Assembly: GCF_009870125.1 (NCBI RefSeq)
Contig: NC_046683.1
Span: 21,523,001 to 21,587,000 of the forward strand
Direction of reading: 5' to 3'
From: Drosophila pseudoobscura
Lineage: Eukaryota; Arthropoda; Insecta; Diptera; Drosophilidae
DNA length: 64,000 bases
The translations under genes and the position numbers were made by a program. Below are positions 58,556 to 64,000 of this stretch, piece after piece. The notes under the pieces were generated by a model that saw only the letters and a program-made list of their open reading frames with translations, searched no databases and was not told the origin of the DNA. Position 1 is the stretch's first letter. Every line of letters begins with the position of its first letter.

Positions 58556-59417
58556 TATACCCGATACTAAGTCAGTATGGCTCTCCTCCGGCAGACGCCG
58601 CTAATATTAAACGAAACGACAAAGAGTGCGAGAGAGACAGAAAATCAGTCTGAGCGTGACGTCGGGCGCTGCGTAGCCACTGCAAATTGATTTGTTCCTT
58701 TTGGCTATAAAAATGATCTGATCTGATCCAGATTCAGCAACCGGATAGTCATTCTCTATGATTCTGCGTTTTTAGTTTTCTCGAATCTGCAATATTGTGG
58801 ATGCAACAGATTTTCGTCTTTTGTGTGGGCGGAAAGGGGGTGGGGCGAAATTTTGACACAAAACGGTCAAGGTCCGATATCACAGGAGTGTGGATACCAA
58901 ATTTGGTTGCTCTAGCTCTTATGGGTTCGAGATCCTTGAACTCATATTTTGCAATTGGCAAAACCGACCATGAAACCTGTGTGTTAGAGAGAGACAGAGC
59001 GAGAAAGAATGAAATTGTTTTCTTGATTCTGGCTATAATAATTATACGATCTGGTTCAGATTTTGCACTTTAGAAGATATAGTCATCTTCTACGATTCTG
59101 CGTTTTTAGTTTTCTCGTATCGTCGTGGGGGCGGAAGTGTGCGGCGCAAAGTTTTGAAATATTCTTGTAGCAGTGACATATCACAGAAGTCTGGATCCAA
59201 AACATCGTTGCTCTAGCTCTTATAGTCTTTGAGCACTAGGCGCTGAAGGGGACGGACAGACAGACATGGCTCAATCGACTCGGCTATTCATGCTGATCAA
59301 GAATATATGTATGTATATACTTTGTGAGGTCGAAAACGATTCCTTCTGGACGTTACACACATCCACTTCTACCACAAATCTAATATACCCCAGTACTCAT
59401 TTTGAGTATCGGGTATA
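58556..59417. repeat. Interspersed repeat with perfect 13-bp inverted ends, copy A
   Basis: The block begins TATACCCGATACT and ends AGTATCGGGTATA, an exact 13-bp inverted repeat. It is near-identical to copy B at 63475 onward. Homology extends left to about 58508 and includes a small hairpin GAGTTG...GCGG-ACA-CCGC-AACTC (about 58527-58550). It has internal, partly duplicated units sharing GATTCTGCGTTTTTAGTTTT (58759 and 59094). It also carries GGACGGACAGACAGACATGG near its right end, which I recall as common in Drosophila repeats. No coding capacity; family unnamed by me. Confidence 0.8.
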
Positions 59418-59533
59418 AAAATTGGTTTGGGCACACGATACTTGGCAGAGTTGCCTTGGTTGCCAGAGGGATACCTGTGACAAATGCGTAGTATTCGCAG
59501 GATTCCTGAAATAGAAAGGGACGGAGAATAGCA

Positions 59534-59546
59534 GCCACCTGGCAAC
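59534..59546 (+). promoter_or_regulatory. RFX X-box upstream of tilB
   Basis: GCCACC-T-GGCAAC fits the RYYRYY-N(1-3)-RRNRAC consensus at every position. It lies 106 bp upstream of the start codon of a ciliary gene, where RFX targets usually carry it. Confidence 0.7.
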
Positions 59547-59565
59547 GGAGTTGGCTATTGCCTCA

Positions 59566-59632
59566 TTGTTTTGTTGTTTTGGTGTTTTGATATTTTGATG
59601 TTTTGATATTTTGTTGTTTTGCTGTGTTATAT
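59566..59632 (+). repeat. TTTTGNTGTTTTGATA degenerate tandem array
   Basis: T/G-rich units of 8 bp (TTTTGATA, TTTTGATG, TTTTGTTG) directly upstream of the tilB start. Confidence 0.75.
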
Positions 59633-59651
59633 CACATATCCCACATCGAAA

Positions 59652-59661
59652 ATGGTGCGCA
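59652..59661 (+). CDS. tilB: tilB coding exon 1
   Basis: ATG GTG CGC A, donor GTAAGT. Short, placed by matching the MVRITEELV start of the family. Confidence 0.88.
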
Positions 59662-61090
59662 GTAAGTAGACCACAGTTGCCATTGCCGTGATTCCCAGTG
59701 GCAATCAGAAACTAGAAACCGCAGCTGACTTCGATCCTCTCACAGTCACGGAGGAGCTGGTGCGCAAGAAGTCGGAGCACAATGAGCGGATGATCAGCAC
59801 GCTAGAGGAGATATCGCTGCACCAGGAGGACATCGAGCGCATTGAGCATGTGCAGAACTGGTGTAGAGACCTCAAGATCCTACTCCTTCAGTCGAACCTC
59901 ATTGCGCGCCTGGAGAACTTGCACAAACTGAAGCGACTGGAGTACCTTAACTTGGCCGTGAACAACATCGAGCGCGTCGAGAACCTGGAGGGGCTTGAGT
60001 CGCTCAACAAACTGGATCTCACGCTCAACTTCATCGGTGAGCTGACCGGCGTGGAGTCACTGCGCGGTAACTACAATCTGCGGGAGCTCCTGCTCATCGG
60101 AAATCCCTGCGCGGACTACCCGCACTACCGCGACTACGTGGTGGCCACCCTGCCGCAGCTGCAGAGCCTCGATAGTCAGGAGATCACGCCCTCGGAGAGG
60201 CTGCAAGCCCAGCGGCAACTCTCCCAGCATCGCGCCGTTATTGTGCAGTGCCAGGCGAACCAGGCCATCGAGCGGGATGAGCAGCGAGTACGCGTAGCGG
60301 AGCAGCAGGCGGCGCTGGCCGATCAATGCGCCAACATTGAGGACGAGGAAGAGCGTACGCGCACCTTCTGGAACGCCAAGAGCGAGCACTGCCCGGAGAT
60401 ACGCACAGAGATCGCCCGCCAGCACCGGCTGGGCAGGGAGAAGCATGAGCCGAAGTCGTCACAGCCACTCGCCAAGCGGCAGCCGCATCTCTTCGCCCCC
60501 TGCGGACGTCCTTATAACCTGAACCAGGCCAAGCTGCCCTTCAACTTTCAGGATGAGCCGGCTCACTACTCGCTCCAGCTACAGGTGTACAAGTGGGCAG
60601 CTTCTTCGATTTTCTCCCATCCCAGTTCATGCTCCTCATAACGTGTTCCCTCTTGTCCACAGACATCTGGACACTGCCCTTATCGATGTGGATGTCCAAA
60701 CCAACTACACGCGAGTCATTGTCAAGGGCAAGATCTTTCAGATTGCCTACAACGAGGAGGTGCAGCCAGGTGAATCCACAGTCCAGCGATCTCAGACCAC
60801 GGGCCATTTGATGATTCTACTGAAGAAGCTGAAGGTCAACGAAATGCTGACTATCAAGCGTAGTCCGTCCAAGGGGTACGTCCAAGGCATGACATCTGAT
60901 ATAGCGCGCGATATGACTGTCTGATCCTGTTCTAAACGGATCCCTTTCTCTCTCTCTCTCTTTCTTCCCACTGTGCAGGGCTGTACACACTGCTACTGCG
61001 GTGCAGACAGGACACGATCCGGTGCCCCTCCGCGGCGCTGTGGACATTGCCAACATTTGTCCGCCCGCCGATCTACCAGATTTGATTTAA
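59652..61090 (+). CDS. tilB: tilB (LRRC6/DNAAF11 homolog), four coding exons, 393 aa
   Basis: CDS = join(59652..59661, 59746..60592, 60663..60875, 60979..61090), phases consistent. The product is the cytoplasmic dynein-arm assembly factor needed for motile cilia, in flies for hearing neurons and sperm. The start MVR|ITEELVRKKSEHNER is split across an 84-bp intron. Exon 2 holds the SDS22-like leucine-rich repeats (LKILLLQSNLIARLENL, LEYLNLAVNNIERVENL, LNKLDLTLNFIGELTGV), the LRR cap (GNPCADYPHYRDYVVATLPQ) and a charged coiled coil (about 170-225). Exon 3 encodes the CS-like domain (HLDTALIDVDVQTNYTRV ... TTGHLMILLKKLKVNEML). The last exon ends PADLPDLI. The length is close to what I recall for D. 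melanogaster TilB. Confidence 0.95.
59746..60592 (+). CDS. tilB: tilB coding exon 2 (LRR and coiled coil)
   Basis: Acceptor CTCACAG, donor TACAA|GTGGGC. Two bases plus 281 codons plus two bases. Confidence 0.94.
60663..60875 (+). CDS. tilB: tilB coding exon 3 (CS-like domain)
   Basis: Acceptor GTCCACAG, donor AAGGG|GTACGT. 70 whole codons. Confidence 0.93.
60979..61090 (+). CDS. tilB: tilB coding exon 4
   Basis: Acceptor CTGTGCAG. Encodes AVHTATAVQTGHD to LPDLI, TAA 61088-61090. Confidence 0.92.
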
Positions 61091-62158
61091 GCCAAATCTG
61101 TTCTTCTTTGAACGGTTTAGTTCATTAGTACTACGTATTGGGTTCTGCTACGTTCATTACCACTCATTCAATCAGTGTCCTACCATATTATTGTTTTGTC
61201 CATAGTCCAATTTTTTTACACATACACACGTAATATAATACAGAGAAATATAAGGAATGTTTAACGAATATCTGTATGTACATAGATATTTACACATATG
61301 TATGTACTACATATGTATATGCATATTGTTGTTGTGGAATTTTTATTTGAAGTACATCTTTTGGTAAGAGCTTACATATGTACATATGTACATACATTTC
61401 CCGACTTAATTATATATAATAGGAAGTGTTATAAAATAAGTAAGATATCTAAACAATGCATGCATCCGAAGAGTTCAACGAATCATCTTGGGCGTTCCAT
61501 CTCTTTCGTTCTTTCCGATAGATGTATCCATTGCTTCTATCTTTCTGCAGTCTCCATCTCTGTTTGACATAGCATTACCGTAGAATACCTAGCCAAATAA
61601 ACCAAGTCTATCCAAATGTTTTTATGTTCCAATTATGTTTTTATAAATGTTTTTACCAGCCATACAATAAAGTCGTAGTGGAATACGGCCAAAAGGAATA
61701 TTAAACATAAATTTCTACAATCAGGGCATGCCTAGTGAAACTTAAGACTGTAACTTTTTTCAGAAACTGTGGATGTTGCAGCATCCTATAACATTTGTTT
61801 TGCATATAATATAAGTGTCTGGCCAATTCAATCTGGGATTGAAAAAACATCGAAGTCTGTCTTATATCAAAACATCGATGACATCGACGTTACTATCGAT
61901 ATTTCGTCGGAGATGGAGAACCATCGGTTCAGTCGATAGTACCACCGATGCTTTTGCAGCCAGGGTGACTGTTTACCGTATTTTTGATACTTTTCGGTAT
62001 TTTTTGGGGTCCATAACGAGCCGACGGTATATTTACGGTATATTTCGGTAAATTAAGCAATTTTTCGGTATATTAAGGTATATTTAAGATGGTAACACAT
62101 TTTCGAGAAGCCATTAAGTTAGGGAACTCCCGCCATTAACAAGAGCTATACAAAATAA
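61091..62158. other. tilB 3' UTR and downstream noncoding DNA
   Basis: AATAAA occurs at 61596-61601 and 61666-61671 as candidate poly(A) signals. TACATATGTA palindromes cluster at 61265-61320 and 61369-61396. 61870-61945 has several ATCGATR sites including a perfect TATCGATA at 61894-61901. 61965-62090 has about seven CGGTATATTT-like units. No gene seen. Confidence 0.5.
61965..62090 (+). repeat. CGGTATATTT degenerate array
   Basis: Units such as CGGTATTTTT, CGGTATATTT, AGGTATATTT recur about seven times at irregular spacing. Confidence 0.7.
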
Positions 62159-62322
62159 TGAGCAAAGATTTTAAACAAAAGTACAGACAGGAGTGGGAGT
62201 CTCAGCCCGATACAAAGACATGGCTCTGCAGAAGTAAAAATGCAGACGATGCTCATTGCAAGGGTTGCAATGTTGATATTTTGAGTCGAATAGAATCAAT
62301 TAGACAGCACGCTGCCACTCAC
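62159..62322 (+). pseudogene. hAT-like protein relic, N-terminal BED-type zinc finger part
   Basis: ATG 62159 opens MSKDFKQKYRQEWESQPDTK, followed by WLCRSKNADDAHCKGCN and IRQHAATH. This is the start seen in insect hAT-derived proteins (KYR-EW, a C-x2-C pair, then a His). The frame is cut by the foldback element at 62323. If the insert and one target copy are skipped, it continues in phase with KHKEKIKFLCG. Confidence 0.65.
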
Positions 62323-62833
62323 TAGTGTTGGGTAAACATTGCTCATTTTGGTGAACATGTTCACTTGTTCTTTTTTAGTAAGTGAGTCAACTCACTCATA
62401 TTGCTCACTTGCTCTCTTAGATTGCTCAGTTCACTTGTTCACTTGCTCAGTTGCTCACTTGCTCAGTTGCTGACTTGCTCTCTCAGTTGTTCACTATTCA
62501 TGCACAGATGGTTCCAAATTTCACTATACTTTCAAATTAGCGACATAGTGAATTTTTCAAAAGAGTAAACAGCTTTGCCGGTAATACAAAAAGTGTGAAG
62601 TAAACGCAAATATGAGCAAAGCTGCCAGATCGCAAAATGCCCTTTGAGGAGCAAAATTGCGCAAAAAGTGAGTAGAGAACAAGTGAACAACAAAGAACAA
62701 GTGAGCAAAAAAGAGCAAGTGAACAACAATGAACAAGTGAACAAAAAAGAACAACTTGGAAGGAACATGTTCAGTTGCTCACTTAAGTGAAAAACTCTTT
62801 TTTGTTCAGTCACTCATGAGCAACACAACACTA
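62323..62833. mobile_element. 511-bp foldback/MITE-like hAT element inserted in the hAT relic
   Basis: The ends are inverted (TAGTGTTGGG on the left, CACAACACTA on the right), flanked by CCACTCAC (62315-62322) and CCACACAC (62834-62841), a 7-of-8 target duplication typical of hAT elements. The left arm (about 62340-62490) is made of TTGCTCACTTG/TTGCTCAGTTG units. The right arm (about 62665-62820) carries their complements (GAACAAGTGA, GAGCAAGTGA), so the whole can fold on itself. No coding capacity. Confidence 0.82.
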
Positions 62834-62841
62834 CCACACAC

Positions 62842-63420
62842 AAACATAAGGAGAAAATTAAGTTCTTGTGTGGCCAATCTAAGGTATATTCAAACTTTTT
62901 TTTGTATTCGCTATGTTAATACTTGTATAGGCGGTTTTCAATAATAGATTGATTCGTTTGTGGAGGATACAAGCAAATGTTGCGACTAGAGTGAGAAGAG
63001 CTGAATTGCTGTTTGTTGCTGCTGCAGCAAAGCAAATGATTCGGTTTTTTTTTGTAAATTGTGTTTGCCACCACTAACCATACAGTATATGGTTGTATGG
63101 TTAGTGTTGCCACTCAGTAGCTCTCGCTTCTAGTTATGCTTGTAAAATGATACCAAGAAGTATAGAGCAAACGATTAAGGATACTTTCAATTACTTTTCT
63201 AAGAACTCGAAGCGGCACAGAAAATTTAAGGCATTTCAAAAATTTCTAAATTCTCCGGAGCACCAAATACTCAATCATTATGAAATTCGCTGGTTGTCTC
63301 GGCATTCTTGTATTGCACGTGTATTGCATTCTTGTATTGAGCAGTGGGATGCATTTGTTCTTTTTTTTTGAGTACGAATTGGCCATAGAAAAAAATGTAT
63401 CTGCTGAAATACACTCTCTC
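62842..63420 (+). pseudogene. hAT-like protein relic, C-terminal pieces
   Basis: Fragments read in different frames: HKEKIKFLCGQSK near 62850, ANVATRVRRAELLFVAAAAK near 62973-63032, and 63147-63371 with IEQTIKDTFNYFSKNSKRHR then ILNHYEIRWLSRHSCIARV and EQWDAFVLFF. The last piece is the conserved TRWLSLxxxxxRxLEQWxxLxxFF region of SCAND3/ZMYM-like hAT proteins (N-terminal part of the RNase-H-like catalytic fold). Much is deleted and frames shift, so it is non-functional. Confidence 0.7.
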
Positions 63421-63474
63421 AAATTTAACGAGGGAGAACGTTGTGAGTTGCTGCGGACACCGCAACTCTACGGT

Positions 63475-64000
63475 TATACCCGATACTAAGTCAGTATGGC
63501 CCTCCTCCGGCAGACGCCGCTAATATTTAACGACACGACAAAGAGTGTGTGCGAGAGAGACAGAAAATCAGTCTGAGCGTGACGTCGGGCGCTGCGTAGC
63601 CACTGCAAATTGATTTGTTCCTTTTGGCTATAAAAATGATCTGATCTGATCCAGATTCAGCAATCTAATAGATATGGTCATTATCTATGACTCTGCGTTT
63701 TTAGTTTTCTCAAATCTGCAATATTGTGGATGCAACAGATTTTCGTCCTTTGTGGGGGCGGAAGGGGGTGGGGCGAAATTCTGAGATATACGTTTTATAG
63801 TGACATCTTAAAGGAGTGTGTGTACCAAATTTGGTTACTCTAGCCTTAATAGTCTCTGAGATTTGTGGTTGCCTCAGATTTTCGTCCTTTGCGGGGGCGG
63901 AAGGGGGTGTGGCGAAATTTGGACAGGAAACGGTCAAGGTCCGATATCACAGGAGTGTGGATACCAAATTTGGTTGCTCTGGCTCTTATAGGTTCTGAGA
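63475..64000. repeat. Interspersed repeat, copy B (runs off the window)
   Basis: Starts with the same TATACCCGATACT as copy A, preceded by the same hairpin-bearing leader from about 63427. It is highly similar to copy A to about 63760, then carries a tandem pair of a roughly 140-bp unit with GGGGGCGGAAGGGGGTG (63753 and 63892). The right end is beyond 64000. Confidence 0.8.

Larger units (their letters stand above)
59418..59651 (+). other. tilB promoter and 5' UTR region
   Basis: 234 bp between the repeat and the tilB ATG. It contains a consensus X-box (59534-59546) and a TGTTTTGATATTTTGA-type array (59566-59632). Confidence 0.6.

Overview
This is a fruit-fly (Drosophila) genomic window. The proteins read from it are nearly collinear with Drosophila families: integrin alphaPS1 (mew), NSF1 (comt), PA28-gamma (REG), TilB and an LRRC57-like protein. 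Introns have standard GT-AG borders and coding exons prefer GC at third positions. The noncoding DNA is crowded with microsatellites and TACATATGTA-type palindromes. Sequence differences from D. melanogaster and the repeat load suggest the obscura group (D. pseudoobscura or a relative). That placement is inference. In D. melanogaster mew and comt are X-linked, so the window is probably Muller element A.

Layout. 1-688 (+) is the 3' end of a peroxisomal acyl-CoA oxidase gene. It converges on an intronless LRRC57-like gene (918-1634, -). That gene is divergent from REG (2616-3416, +, two exons). The shared upstream region holds two perfect DRE (TATCGATA) sites. 5442-51321 (-) is mew, rebuilt here as eight coding exons whose phases all agree and which encode 1129 residues. 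Exon 1, with the signal peptide, is separated from the rest by a 34-kb intron. Smaller mew introns hold a decayed Tc1/mariner element (10063-11322) and a repeated 26-bp motif with a nuclear-receptor-like palindrome (8501-9055). 52805-53178 is a broken Myb/SANT-like (Harbinger/zeste type) gene relic. 54194-57425 (+) is comt, six coding exons, 745 residues. 59652-61090 (+) is tilB, four coding exons, 393 residues, with a consensus RFX X-box 106 bp upstream of its ATG. The rest of 57.4-64 kb is repeat-rich: two copies of a repeat with perfect 13-bp inverted repeats, and a hAT-like relic interrupted by a 511-bp foldback element with a near-perfect 8-bp target duplication.

The most interesting unannotated object is inside the giant mew intron, on the same strand as mew. 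At 28185-28715 lies an intronless 176-codon ORF with Drosophila-like codon use. It has a segment resembling the Nup35/Nup53 RRM fold, a C-terminal amphipathic segment of the Nup35 type, and an AATAAA 72 bp past its stop. I read it as a candidate nested retrogene. The surrounding intron is otherwise noncoding. Hexanucleotide arrays are strikingly common in it, and it contains several compact clusters of possible transcription-factor sites (Zelda-like CAGGTA, POU octamers, GATA, homeodomain palindrome).

The genes are unrelated housekeeping or tissue genes rather than a pathway: cell adhesion (mew), membrane fusion (comt), nuclear proteasome activation (REG), peroxisomal beta-oxidation (acyl-CoA oxidase) and ciliary dynein assembly (tilB).
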